A DNA stretch of 64,000 bases, from assembly GCA_036401335.1 (NCBI GenBank), contig DASWVC010000276.1, positions 1 to 64,000 on the forward strand, given 5' to 3'. Both the position numbers and the translations under genes were made by a program. Of this stretch, positions 56,171-64,000 are shown one piece after another. Below the pieces are notes generated by a model, which searched no databases, was not told the DNA's origin, and saw only the letters and a program-made list of their open reading frames with translations. This DNA comes from DASWVC01 sp036401335. GTDB taxonomy: Bacteria; Verrucomicrobiota; Verrucomicrobiia; Chthoniobacterales; JAFAMB01. Position 1 is the stretch's first letter; each line of letters begins with the position of its first letter.

Positions 56171-56740
56171 ATGCGATCCCCCCGTTTCCTCCTGGGCTTG
56201 GCTTGCGCGCTGGGCTTCCACTTTTCAGCCGCCGCTAACCCGCTCGCCCTCGCACCAGCCGACTTTGCCGCGCCGCCTTCTACCTTCTACGTCGTGGGGC
56301 CTTCGGGGGAATACGTGACCCAGGGCCGGGAGTACCGGGCCACTTCCGCCGACGGGTTCGAATTTATACCCACGGACAACGGGCCTCTTGGCATCTTCGT
56401 AGCCATTGACAATCTTCACACTGAAAAAGATCCGGCCAAACAGCAGTCCTATTACCTTGCGGTCGGCGCCCCCTACCACCAACTGCTGAAGCCCGGGGTG
56501 TACCTGAGCGCCTACCGGTTTCCGACCGCTCCCTCCCAGGCGCAGCTCGACGTGACCGTTTACGACCGCGGCAACAACGCAGACCACGGTTATTTTTCGA
56601 TGCTGGCCATCACCCACGATGCTGCCGGCAATCTCGTTTCCCGAGCGGTTGATTTCACACTTACGGGCGATGTGGGCGGACGGATCTTTGGCCAGTTGCG
56701 CTACCATTCCACCATCCCGACGGTGACGACGTTGAGGTGA
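56171..56740 (+). CDS. Secreted protein of unknown function
   Basis: 189 residues. Signal peptide MRSPRFLLGLACALGFHFSA, cleavage near AAA-NP. The mature part has no recognised domain; it is beta-rich with Tyr (STFYVVGPSGEYVTQGREYR, HQLLKPGVYLSAYRF). It follows the acid phosphatase by about 110 bp in the same direction. Confidence 0.6.
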   Translation: MRSPRFLLGLACALGFHFSAAANPLALAPADFAAPPSTFYVVGPSGEYVTQGREYRATSADGFEFIPTDNGPLGIFVAIDNLHTEKDPAKQQSYYLAVGAPYHQLLKPGVYLSAYRFPTAPSQAQLDVTVYDRGNNADHGYFSMLAITHDAAGNLVSRAVDFTLTGDVGGRIFGQLRYHSTIPTVTTLR

Positions 56741-56950
56741 CGGCCGGCGCCTCGGGCCTTGCTTTCCTAGGAAACCGGCCTTGGTCAGACGTCGCTCCCT
56801 CCCTGGGGCGCTTGGGGACATGCTCCCCTACCGGGGCCGGTCTCTCACCGACCGCGACGAGAAGGCCGTCATTTCGGAAAGGATTTTTGACAGTTCCTAT
56901 AATCAGCATTCCCCCACCCCTGAACGAATGGGTTTTCTACTTGTAAACCG

Positions 56951-57949
56951 ATGACCCCCACCCAACAGGATGCCGCCGGCTGTTACGAAAATCCGGACCG
57001 GCGTCGGCCGCGCGGGTTCGCGGATCTTCTGCGCTGGAAGTTGCGCCTTGGGCCCTCGGAAAATTCGGAAACGTTCCCCGGCAGCGATGGGCGGCCACCC
57101 TACCGCCCGGAGGTGTTCGCCCCGGACCTCGGCCGCATCCACACGCCGGACCCGGCGCGCATCCAGGCCACGTGGGTCGGCCACGCGACGTTCCTGATCC
57201 AGGTCGGCGGCCTGAACTTCCTAACCGACCCGCACTGGAGCCGCCGCGCTTCGCCCGTCCCCTGGGCAGGGCCGCACCGGTCGGTTCCGCCTGCGCTGGC
57301 ATTCGAGGACCTGCCGCGCATCGACGCGGCACTCGTTTCCCACAACCATTACGACCACCTTGACCGCGCAACCGTGCGTCGGCTCTCGGCGCGTCAGTCC
57401 AGCCACCCGGAGTTCCAATTTTTCGTCCCGCTCGGGCTGGGGCGCTGGTTCGCGCGGCTTGGCGCACCCGCGTCCGAGGCTGGCTGGGGCGGCCAACACC
57501 GCCTCCGTGGCAAGGTGACGTTGACCTGTGTCCCCGCCCAACATTGGTCAAGCCGAACGCCGGTTGATCGCCGCCGTTCGCTCTGGTGCGGCTGGGTTAT
57601 TGAGACCGCCGGGCACCGGGTGTATTTCGCCGGCGACACCGGCTGGACGGACGGTTTGTTCGAGGACCTCGGCCGGGAGCAGGGCCCGTTCGACCTCGCG
57701 TTCCTGCCGATCGGTGCCTACGCTCCGCGCTGGTTCATGGCCGACCAGCATGCCGACCCGCGAGAGGCTGTGCGCATCCACCGCGCGGTCCGCTCCCGGC
57801 GTTCCCTGGGGATGCATTGGGGAACGTTCCGGCTGACGGATGAGCCGCTGGCGCAACCCCCGCTTCTCCTCGCGCTGGCTTTAGCGGAGGCAGGCGTCTC
57901 CCCGGCGGAGTTCCACCCGGCCCGGCTGGGCGAGACGCTCGAAGTTTAG
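56951..57949 (+). CDS. MBL-fold hydrolase, NAPE-PLD/UlaG-like
   Basis: 332 residues. Zinc motif SHNHYDHLDRAT (HxHxDH), preceded by WVGHATFLIQVGGLNFLTDP and followed by YFAGDTGWTD and LPIGAYAPRW with later ligands, plus HWGTFRL near the end. This is the arrangement of N-acyl-phosphatidylethanolamine phospholipase D-like and UlaG-like metallohydrolases. Cytosolic by prediction. Substrate unknown; membrane phospholipids are one possibility. Confidence 0.88.
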   Translation: MTPTQQDAAGCYENPDRRRPRGFADLLRWKLRLGPSENSETFPGSDGRPPYRPEVFAPDLGRIHTPDPARIQATWVGHATFLIQVGGLNFLTDPHWSRRASPVPWAGPHRSVPPALAFEDLPRIDAALVSHNHYDHLDRATVRRLSARQSSHPEFQFFVPLGLGRWFARLGAPASEAGWGGQHRLRGKVTLTCVPAQHWSSRTPVDRRRSLWCGWVIETAGHRVYFAGDTGWTDGLFEDLGREQGPFDLAFLPIGAYAPRWFMADQHADPREAVRIHRAVRSRRSLGMHWGTFRLTDEPLAQPPLLLALALAEAGVSPAEFHPARLGETLEV

Positions 57950-58062
57950 GCTCGAATCGACGTGGTTCAACCGACGAGAAACAAATGTCGGTTTGACACG
58001 TCAGTTGCGCAATCCTAGCATGGCAACGTCAGCCACCTCGAGTGCAGGTGAAGACTCCCCCC

Positions 58063-59301
58063 ATGAAAAATCTGAAGCTGGGTGCCGCCCTTACGGCCAG
58101 CGCATTTCTCGCGCTGTCGACGCGAGTGGTTCTCGCTGAGGATCAAGAATTGAAGGTCGGCGTCGTCGCGGCCGAATCGGGATCGTTTGTTTCTGCGGGT
58201 AACACCATTGTCGCTGCGGCCAAGCTGGCCGCAAAGCAGATCAACGATGCCGGCGGCATCAAGGTCGGAGGTACTACCTACACGGTGAAGCTTTACATCC
58301 GGGACAACCGGACGGACGTCAATGTGACGATCGCGGCTGCGCGCGAACTGGTTGACGACGTCGGGGTCAAAGCAATCTGGGGCACGGAGACGCACGATTT
58401 CTCGGTCTCGATGGCCAAAATAACCGGACCGGCGAAAGTTCTCCAGTTCTCCGGGAACAGTTCTTTGGGGGCGGTGCTGGATGACAAAGCTGTCGCCCCG
58501 GCGGGCTGGCTGCACTACACCTTCCAAACCGAGCCTCAGGAATGGCAACGCAGCGGCAGTACGGCCAAAGGGGTTTTGACGCTTCTGACGCCGCTGTTGC
58601 CGCAGGCCCCGAAGCATTCGGTCGTCTTTGTCGGGAACGACGCTACCGGCCAGTACTTGTCCTCGCATTACGTGAAGGCGCTGGAGGCCGAAGGGCAGCA
58701 GGTGGACCTGGTAAAATACCCGCCCGACACAACCGACTTCTCACCCTTGCTCACCCGAATCAAGGGAATGAACCCCGACGTCGTACACTTCTGGTACAAC
58801 GGCGACTCCACCTTGACCGCCTTTCCCCAAGCTTTGAAGCTGGCGGTGGCACCCGCTTACTTTTTGTTTGGCGTCGATCCCGGCATTTACGCGGAGCGGC
58901 ACCTAAAATCGGACAAGCCGGTCACCCTGAGTTGTGTGCCGGTTTGCTGGGGTGCCTCGCCTTACCCGGCCGTGCAAGATTACTTCCGGAATTATTTTGA
59001 ACTGGGCGCAGCCAAGGGACCGCAATCCTCGGTCTCCCTGCTCTACTACGATTACTTTTTTATGTACGCCAAAGCGTTGGAAGAAGTTGGCTCGCTCGAC
59101 AACCCCGACGCGGTGGTTGACGCAATGCTGAAGATGAAATACCAGGGCGTGGTATCGCCGGTTCCCCTGACGTTTAATCCGCACCATCAGGTGACCTTCG
59201 CCACAGAGGTGTGCCTGGTTCAGCCGGGCACCTCCGACCAGTTCAAGACGGCCGTTGAACAGCCGCCGGCGGCACCGCCGGCCGGCGATCCGGGTGGCTG
59301 A
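58063..59301 (+). CDS. ABC transporter substrate-binding protein (Liv/Urt type)
   Basis: 412 residues from MKNLKLGAALTASAFLALST, signal peptide with cleavage near VLA-ED. Type I periplasmic binding protein: GVVAAESGSFVSAGNTIVAA, AAKQINDAGGIKVGG, DNRTDVNVTIAAARELVDD. This is the family of Leu/Ile/Val, urea and amide binding proteins. First gene of a five-gene importer through 62704; the 38-nt gap to the first permease suggests one transcript. Confidence 0.9.
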   Translation: MKNLKLGAALTASAFLALSTRVVLAEDQELKVGVVAAESGSFVSAGNTIVAAAKLAAKQINDAGGIKVGGTTYTVKLYIRDNRTDVNVTIAAARELVDDVGVKAIWGTETHDFSVSMAKITGPAKVLQFSGNSSLGAVLDDKAVAPAGWLHYTFQTEPQEWQRSGSTAKGVLTLLTPLLPQAPKHSVVFVGNDATGQYLSSHYVKALEAEGQQVDLVKYPPDTTDFSPLLTRIKGMNPDVVHFWYNGDSTLTAFPQALKLAVAPAYFLFGVDPGIYAERHLKSDKPVTLSCVPVCWGASPYPAVQDYFRNYFELGAAKGPQSSVSLLYYDYFFMYAKALEEVGSLDNPDAVVDAMLKMKYQGVVSPVPLTFNPHHQVTFATEVCLVQPGTSDQFKTAVEQPPAAPPAGDPGG

Positions 59302-59339
59302 CCTCAAAGAAGCTTCGACTGCGCCAGTCTCCCCGCGCC

Positions 59340-60209
59340 ATGCAGATACTCATCCAGCAACTCGTCAACAGCCTGTCGGTTGCCAGTGTTACCATTCTGA
59401 TCGGGATCGGGATTACCTTGATCTTTGGCCTCGCCGGGATCGTTAACTTTGCGCACGGAGAATTTTTGATGATTGGCGGGATGGCCACCTGGTTTTTAGT
59501 TACCTCGGGCTGGAATTTCTTCGCGGCGCTGGCAGCGGCAATGGTCTTGGTGGGCGTGCTGGGATTTGTGGTGGAACGCGGACTTTTCCGGTTCACGTTG
59601 GACCGGCCGATGAACGGGTTTATCATGTCGATCGGGTTAAGCGTGATTTTACAACACGTCGTTATTCGTGTGTTTAACGAAGTTCAGAAAACCATTCCTG
59701 ACCCGGTTGGCGGCGTTTGGGTAATCGGCGGCGTCGATGTGATTGCGATGCGCGCGGTCGTGGTGGGGTTAACCGCGGTGGTAGTTGCGGTGACCTATTT
59801 CGGCATATCACGCAGCCGCTATGGCATGGCGCTAAGGGCGAGTATTGCCGACCCGGACACGGCGGCGTTGATGGGCATTCCGGTCCGGCGTTACGTGACC
59901 GGCGTCTTTGTTTATGGCAGCGTGCTGGCCGGGTTAGGTGGTGCGCTGATGATCGCGCTTTTCCCTATTACCCCATTTACGGGGAGCGTGGTTATCATTC
60001 GCGGTTTCGCGGTTTCGCTCATCGGCGGGCTCGGGAATGTTGGCGGTGCCGTTCTAGGCGGCTTAATCTTGGGCTTGGTGGATGGTTTGAGCGCCGAATA
60101 CGGCTTCCCGGAGTGGACCGATGCTTACTCGCTTGTCGTTATGATCGTGATTCTGATCGTTCGTCCGCAAGGCCTTCTGGGAGGAACGCTTGGCCCGCGC
60201 GCGACCTGA
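59340..60209 (+). CDS. livH: Branched-chain amino-acid type ABC permease (LivH-like)
   Basis: 289 residues, about eight hydrophobic helices. LivH features: SVTILIGIGITLIFGLAGIV, NFAHGEFLMIGGM, and the cytoplasmic loop RYGMALRASIADPDTAALMG. Its stop overlaps the LivM-like start (TGATG). Substrate class (branched amino acid, urea, or other) cannot be resolved. Confidence 0.9.
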   Translation: MQILIQQLVNSLSVASVTILIGIGITLIFGLAGIVNFAHGEFLMIGGMATWFLVTSGWNFFAALAAAMVLVGVLGFVVERGLFRFTLDRPMNGFIMSIGLSVILQHVVIRVFNEVQKTIPDPVGGVWVIGGVDVIAMRAVVVGLTAVVVAVTYFGISRSRYGMALRASIADPDTAALMGIPVRRYVTGVFVYGSVLAGLGGALMIALFPITPFTGSVVIIRGFAVSLIGGLGNVGGAVLGGLILGLVDGLSAEYGFPEWTDAYSLVVMIVILIVRPQGLLGGTLGPRAT

Positions 60210-61231
60210 TGCAAACCATCAAGCGCAGCGGAGGTGGTGAGCACTGGGGTCCGTCCCGGGCCGAAGTGGTGGCTGCGGTGATTATTGTCGGACTTCTGCT
60301 CGGGTTCCCGCTGCTTCATCCCGGTTACCGCTTTTTGTCGTTGGCCATCACCACCGGGTTCACCGCCATTGCGCTGTACGGTCTGGCGTTCCAGTTCGGG
60401 CAGGCCGGCATCATGTCGGTCGGACACGCGGGCCTGATGGGCATCGGCGCCTACACCGCCGGGATCCTGGCCGTGAAATGCGGCATCGGTTTCTGGCCGG
60501 CGCTTCCTTGTTCCGCGTTGGCCGCGGCCCTCGTGGCGGGCCTGATCGGGCTGCCTTCACTGCGGGTCAGCGGGCAACATTACATCATCATCACCTTCTG
60601 TTTTTGTGCGTTGTTAGCCATCGCGCTCACCAACGGCGGAGGGTTGACCGGGGGCGCGAGTGGCCTGGACGTTGGACCCATCGGCCCTGCGTTCGGCCTC
60701 AACTTCAACAAGCTGCTGAACGCGTATTACCTCGTCGTCGCTGCGCTGCTTACGTGCTTGCTGGCCAATCACCTGCTCGTAAATTCGCCTTACGGACGAA
60801 CGCTTCGCGCCATCCGGGAGAACGAAAGACTTTCGCGTGCGATCGGCATTAACACAAACCTGCACAAAATCGGTGCACTGATGGTAAGCGGATTATTTGC
60901 GGGAGTTGCGGGCATTCTTCAGGCCTACTACCTTCGACACATTTCGCCTGGCTTGTACGGGCCTTTTCCGAGCCTTTACCTGGCGCTAATGGTCATGCTG
61001 GGCGGTTCGCGGCTACTTTATGGACCGCTGACCGGGGCGGTGATCGTGAGTTTTCTTCCCGAACTCCTGCAGTTGAACCCGATCGATTCCCGGATCGCTT
61101 ATGGGGTTGGCCTCCTTCTCGTCATCCTATTGCTGCCGGGGGGGGTCAGCGCCGGGCTCCTTGGCGTTTACCGCTGGGCGATGTCGAAAACACAACCTTC
61201 AAATCCGCGCGGACGCCGTGGCCACGCTTGA
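60209..61231 (+). CDS. livM: Branched-chain amino-acid type ABC permease (LivM-like)
   Basis: 340 residues from MQTIKRSGGGEHWG; the longer frame from 59717 is out-of-frame LivH. Membrane helices with the LivM signature QFGQAGIMSVGHAGLMGIGA and loop YGRTLRAIRENERLSRAIGI. It overlaps LivH by one base and the ATPase start by 14 nt, so translation is coupled along the operon. Confidence 0.9.
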   Translation: MQTIKRSGGGEHWGPSRAEVVAAVIIVGLLLGFPLLHPGYRFLSLAITTGFTAIALYGLAFQFGQAGIMSVGHAGLMGIGAYTAGILAVKCGIGFWPALPCSALAAALVAGLIGLPSLRVSGQHYIIITFCFCALLAIALTNGGGLTGGASGLDVGPIGPAFGLNFNKLLNAYYLVVAALLTCLLANHLLVNSPYGRTLRAIRENERLSRAIGINTNLHKIGALMVSGLFAGVAGILQAYYLRHISPGLYGPFPSLYLALMVMLGGSRLLYGPLTGAVIVSFLPELLQLNPIDSRIAYGVGLLLVILLLPGGVSAGLLGVYRWAMSKTQPSNPRGRRGHA

Positions 61232-61943
61232 GATCACTGGACTGCGTAAGGAGTTCGGCGGAGTCGTTGCGCTGGGCGGAGTGGACCTCTCGATCGACTC
61301 TGACAAAATTATCGGCATCATCGGGCCGAACGGGTCAGGCAAGACCACCCTGTTCAACGTCGTTACGGGTGTGCATAAACCAACGTCCGGCCGGGTGATC
61401 TGGCGGGGTGAAAACATCACGGGGGGGTCCGCTTACCGGATCGCACGTAAGGGATTGGTGCGAACCTTTCAGCAGGCAATGTCCTTTCCGGGATTGTCGG
61501 TGCGCGAGAACGTGCGGATCGCGTGCGAGCGGGGTCGGTCGGAGGGCCGTGCGATCAGCGCCGTCGGGGGTTCGCCGGAAGAAGTTCTCCATTTTGTGGG
61601 CCTGGCCGATGAAGGCAATGAGATTGCCGGTTCCATGCCCTTCGGGAACCTTCGCCGTCTCGGGATTGCCCTTGCCCTCGGGATTAACCCGGAACTGTTG
61701 CTGCTGGACGAACCGGCGGCCGGCCTGAGTCACAACGAAGCGGATGACCTGATGGAGTTGGTGCTGCGGTTGCCGAAGCTGGGCATCGGGGCATGCCTCA
61801 TCGATCACGACATGTTTTTGATGAGCGCATTATGCGAACGGCTTGTGGTGCTCAATTTCGGCACTAAGATCGCGGAAGGACCGCCGGCATTGGTTTTGAA
61901 CGACGCCAAGGTCAAAGAGGTTTACCTCGGAGCCGACCTGTGA
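61218..61943 (+). CDS. livG: ABC transporter ATP-binding protein (LivG-like)
   Basis: 241 residues from a GTG at 61218, inside the end of the permease gene. Walker A GPNGSGKTTLFNVV, Walker B LLLLDEPAAGLSHNEA, switch His in LIDHDMFL. The signature region reads MPFGNLRRLGIALALG, departing from the usual LSYGQQRRLEIARAL: the LSxGQ core is replaced by PFGN. It acts with the LivF-like partner on the permease pair. Confidence 0.88.
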   Translation: MATLEITGLRKEFGGVVALGGVDLSIDSDKIIGIIGPNGSGKTTLFNVVTGVHKPTSGRVIWRGENITGGSAYRIARKGLVRTFQQAMSFPGLSVRENVRIACERGRSEGRAISAVGGSPEEVLHFVGLADEGNEIAGSMPFGNLRRLGIALALGINPELLLLDEPAAGLSHNEADDLMELVLRLPKLGIGACLIDHDMFLMSALCERLVVLNFGTKIAEGPPALVLNDAKVKEVYLGADL

Positions 61944-62704
61944 ACGGCCTGGAAGTGGAGCACCTGCGTACCGCCTACGGGCCGGTGGTGGTCAGCCGGG
62001 ATGTGTCGCTGAATGTAGGGGAGCGGGAAATCGTGACCATCCTGGGTCCAAATGGGGCCGGCAAATCCACGCTGCTCCGCGCGGTAGCGGGGTTGTTGCG
62101 GCCGAAGGCAGGAACGATCCGCTGGAACGGCCGTGAAGTCACAGGGGCGCCGGCCGATCGAATGGCCGGCCTGGGCGTCGTGATGGTGCCGGAAGGGCGG
62201 CGTGTTTTTGCCGACCTGACCGTCGCTGAAAACCTGCGGCTCGGCGCGTACGGCCGCAAAGACCGGCCAGCGATCGAGGGTGACCTCCGCCTTATGGAAA
62301 CCTATTTTCAGATTTTGGCGGCAAAGCGCAGCGCCCGGGCCGGCGACCTTAGCGGCGGCCAGCAACAGATGCTGGCCATTGCGCGCGGCCTCATGGCCCG
62401 GCCACGAATTCTGCTGCTCGATGAACCGTCGCTTGGGTTGTCGCCTTTATTGGTCCGAGAAGTGCGATCCGTGATCCTGGACGTCCGCAACAAATTCTCC
62501 GCCTCGGTTTTGCTCGTTGAACAGAACGCCGGACTGGCGCTCGCGGTGGCCGAACGGGGCTACCTGTTGCAGCACGGAGAGATCGTCGCCTCCGGTCCCA
62601 TCGCAGAGTTACGGGACGATCGCCTGATGCATGAACTTTACCTGGGGCAGGCACGCAACCCGAAAGCGGACGCCGGCCGCGGTCCCTCGCCGACCGGGAG
62701 GTGA
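61940..62704 (+). CDS. livF: ABC transporter ATP-binding protein (LivF-like)
   Basis: 254 residues from a GTG at 61940 overlapping the LivG stop by four nt. Walker A GPNGAGKSTLLRAV, canonical signature DLSGGQQQMLAIARGL, Walker B ILLLDEPSLGLSPLLV, and the LVEQNAGLALAVAERGYLL ending. The C-terminal tail after HELYLGQARNPK is short and basic. Final gene of the importer operon. Confidence 0.92.
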   Translation: MNGLEVEHLRTAYGPVVVSRDVSLNVGEREIVTILGPNGAGKSTLLRAVAGLLRPKAGTIRWNGREVTGAPADRMAGLGVVMVPEGRRVFADLTVAENLRLGAYGRKDRPAIEGDLRLMETYFQILAAKRSARAGDLSGGQQQMLAIARGLMARPRILLLDEPSLGLSPLLVREVRSVILDVRNKFSASVLLVEQNAGLALAVAERGYLLQHGEIVASGPIAELRDDRLMHELYLGQARNPKADAGRGPSPTGR

Positions 62705-62807
62705 GGCGCGGGTCCCGCAACGCCATAAGCCGACGAATGAAAGGGTGCCACAAATGGCAAGCCCGGAAAAGAAACTTGGATTAAGCCGGTTCCCGTTTTG
62801 GCCGGCA

Positions 62808-62830
62808 GGGCGGCGAGTCCCTTCGCCGCC
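62808..62830. repeat. REP-like hairpin family 1, copy 3
   Basis: GGCGGCGA (62809-62816) pairs with TCGCCGCC (62823-62830), loop GTCCCT. Opposite orientation to copies 1 and 2. Confidence 0.7.
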
Positions 62831-62857
62831 GGGGTATCGGGGTGGCATCCGCGGTCG

Positions 62858-62892
62858 GGTCGCGTGTCCCTGCGCGACCACCTCAAGCGCCC
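62858..62892. repeat. REP-like hairpin family 2, copy 2
   Basis: GGTCGCG (62858-62864) pairs with CGCGACC (62873-62879), followed by CTCAAGCGCCC, as at 10737-10770. It lies about 28 bp after the family 1 hairpin. Confidence 0.6.
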
Positions 62893-63101
62893 ACCCTTCC
62901 GGGTCACGGCCGGCACAATGAACGGCCGCACCACAACCTTGAAAAGGCGCCCCCTGCGGGGGTAGGTAAGCAAACCCTGCCAAATCTCGACCATAGGCAG
63001 CGCAGTCCCGCGTCGGAGGCGGGATCCTGCCCATCAAAAAGGAAAGCCGCCCCAAAAACAACGCGCCGTTACGGTCCAAACGATGGGGAGCACTTCAGTC
63101 A

Positions 63102-63657
63102 ATGAATGCGGGTGAGCACAACAATCGAATGACCCGGGAAAATTGCTTCGATGACCTGAAGGAATCGGAAGCTCGACTGCGTGCCATCGTCGATGCGATG
63201 CCGGCAATCGCCTGGCGCAGCCTGCCCGATGGCCCCGGAGAATTTTGGAACCGGCGATGGCACGACTATACCGGACTGTCTCCGGAAGCTTCTCGTGGCT
63301 GGGGATGGCAATCGGCGATTCACCCTGAACACGCTGGAACAGTTAAAGGGTTATCGCTGGCCCGGTAATATTCGCGAATTGCAGAACGCGGTGGAACGGG
63401 CGGTCATCCTAAGTGAAACGGACACCTTCATCATTGATGAGAGTTGGCTCAAACCCGAGTCAGCAGAGGAGCGTCCGAAAGAGCGCGAAGGACTGGCGGC
63501 GCTGGAAGAGCGCGAAATGGAAATGATCGAGGCTGCTCTTGCTGAGTGCCACGGCCGCATCTCCGGGCCTTCAGGCGCGGCAGCGAAACTCGGGATTCCG
63601 CGCCAGACGCTGGAATCGAAAATCAGAAGGTTGAGGATTAACAAACGCGGAGTGTAG
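63102..63657 (+). pseudogene. Fused remnant of a PAS/sigma-54 activator
   Basis: The first frame (63102-about 63340) is the start of a PAS-domain sensor (SEARLRAIVDAMPAIAWRSL, WHDYTGLSPEASRGWGWQ). At about 63340 a shift moves to the frame ending 63657. This holds the end of a sigma-54 AAA+ domain ([20 protein letters not shown]) and a Fis-type helix-turn-helix (SGAAAKLGIPRQTLESKIRR). The whole catalytic AAA+ core (Walker A, GAFTGA) is missing, so an internal deletion fused the two ends out of frame. Relic of an FhlA-like regulator. Confidence 0.7.
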
Positions 63658-63691
63658 CTTCCAACAGGGAAAGCACGCCGGAGTGAATCAT

Positions 63692-63720
63692 CGGCAGCGG
63701 CACACGTGCCGCTGCCGGTT
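63692..63720. terminator. Hairpin between convergent genes (bidirectional terminator)
   Basis: CGGCAGCGGCAC (63692-63703) pairs with GTGCCGCTGCCG (63706-63717), followed by GTTT. It separates the regulator relic and the GMC oxidoreductase. Confidence 0.6.
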
Positions 63721-63813
63721 TCCGCAACGTGACGCGGTTCGGTGCGTCGAGCGGCTCGCCTTTAGATCGCCGCGGATCCCGCCGTTCCTAGAGGACGCCG
63801 GCAACGCTGACGT

Positions 63814-64000
63814 TCAGAAGTTCATTGCGGTGACGGCTTTGTTTCGCGCGGTGGTTTGCAACTCATGTTCAAGACGTAGAATCTCTGCCGCACGCTCGCC
63901 AATGATCACGCAAGGGGCCATGGTATTGCCGGTCGTTACTCGCGGCATAATCGATCCATCCGCAATCCGAAGGTTGTCGATTCCGTACACTTTCAGATTG
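63814..64000 (-). CDS. GMC-family oxidoreductase, C-terminal end (cut by window edge)
   Basis: 62 residues are visible: LKVYGIDNLRIADGSIMPRV, then TTGNTMAPCVIIGERAAEIL, ending at a TGA at 63814. The motif (D/N)xSxMP...TxGNTxAP...IGExAA is the conserved C-terminus of choline-dehydrogenase/GMC flavoenzymes. The FAD-binding N-terminus and active-site His lie outside the window, so the substrate is unknown. Confidence 0.9.
   Translation of the reverse strand, partial: NLKVYGIDNLRIADGSIMPRVTTGNTMAPCVIIGERAAEILRLEHELQTTARNKAVTAMNF

Larger units (their letters stand above)
62705..63101. other. Gene-free stretch with two hairpin repeats
   Basis: Holds REP family 1 (62808-62830) and family 2 (62858-62892) in tandem, followed by GC-rich filler. 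No gene recognised. Confidence 0.55.

Overview
The window is high-GC bacterial DNA. It most resembles a soil member of the Verrucomicrobiota (Spartobacteria/Chthoniobacter-like). This rests on inference from protein families: the integrase type, small 'HPEW' proteins, very large kinase/ATPase/histidine-kinase fusions, and a broad set of sugar and detoxification genes. No rRNA or other decisive marker is present.

Layout. 1-6190 is a graveyard of mobile DNA: a tRNA 3' end at the window edge, two IS630-type transposase remnants, a cation/proton antiporter fragment, an IS21-like end and a broken tyrosine integrase. Embedded in it is a minus-strand redox cluster (lipocalin-like protein, aldo/keto reductase, broken cupin, carboxymuconolactone decarboxylase). 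6190-10900 holds small envelope genes, an SDR and a UGT-like glycosyltransferase. 10903-16759 is a compact plus-strand operon: SIS-domain isomerase, FGGY sugar kinase and a ribose-type ABC importer. Then come a GlgC-like nucleotidyltransferase, a second copy of the HPEW small-gene pair, and an MBL hydrolase with a small membrane protein.

21283-39923 is a minus-strand signalling island. It contains two intact ~1850-residue hybrid histidine kinases (A and C), a decayed mosaic third copy (B), a FixJ/LuxR-type regulator, a sigma-54 activator with a FixJ-like receiver, and a receiver-only protein. The N-terminal kinase domains of A and C lack the usual catalytic Lys and the DFG Asp, so they look like pseudokinases. 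Copy B carries the same upstream and downstream flanks as copy A, which points to duplication of the whole locus, followed by recombination and decay.

40252-46314 has an aldo/keto reductase divergent from a four-gene ABC importer with a Tat-exported binding protein. 46540-57949 is a set of single genes: HlyD remnant, HAD phosphatase, DUF1348, flavin/PNPOx-like protein, alpha/beta hydrolase, isochorismatase-like hydrolase, disulfide oxidoreductase, phytoene-desaturase-like oxidoreductase, CsbD, acid phosphatase lipoprotein and an MBL hydrolase. 58063-62704 is a complete branched-chain amino-acid type (Liv/Urt) ABC importer. The window ends with a PAS/sigma-54-activator remnant and the 3' end of a GMC oxidoreductase.

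Several intergenic gaps carry recurring hairpins (two REP-like families). A 15-30 bp motif recurs upstream of minus-strand genes, including those of the signalling island. The most novel material is the signalling island with its pseudokinase fusions and mosaic copy, and the paired HPEW/small-envelope-protein module.
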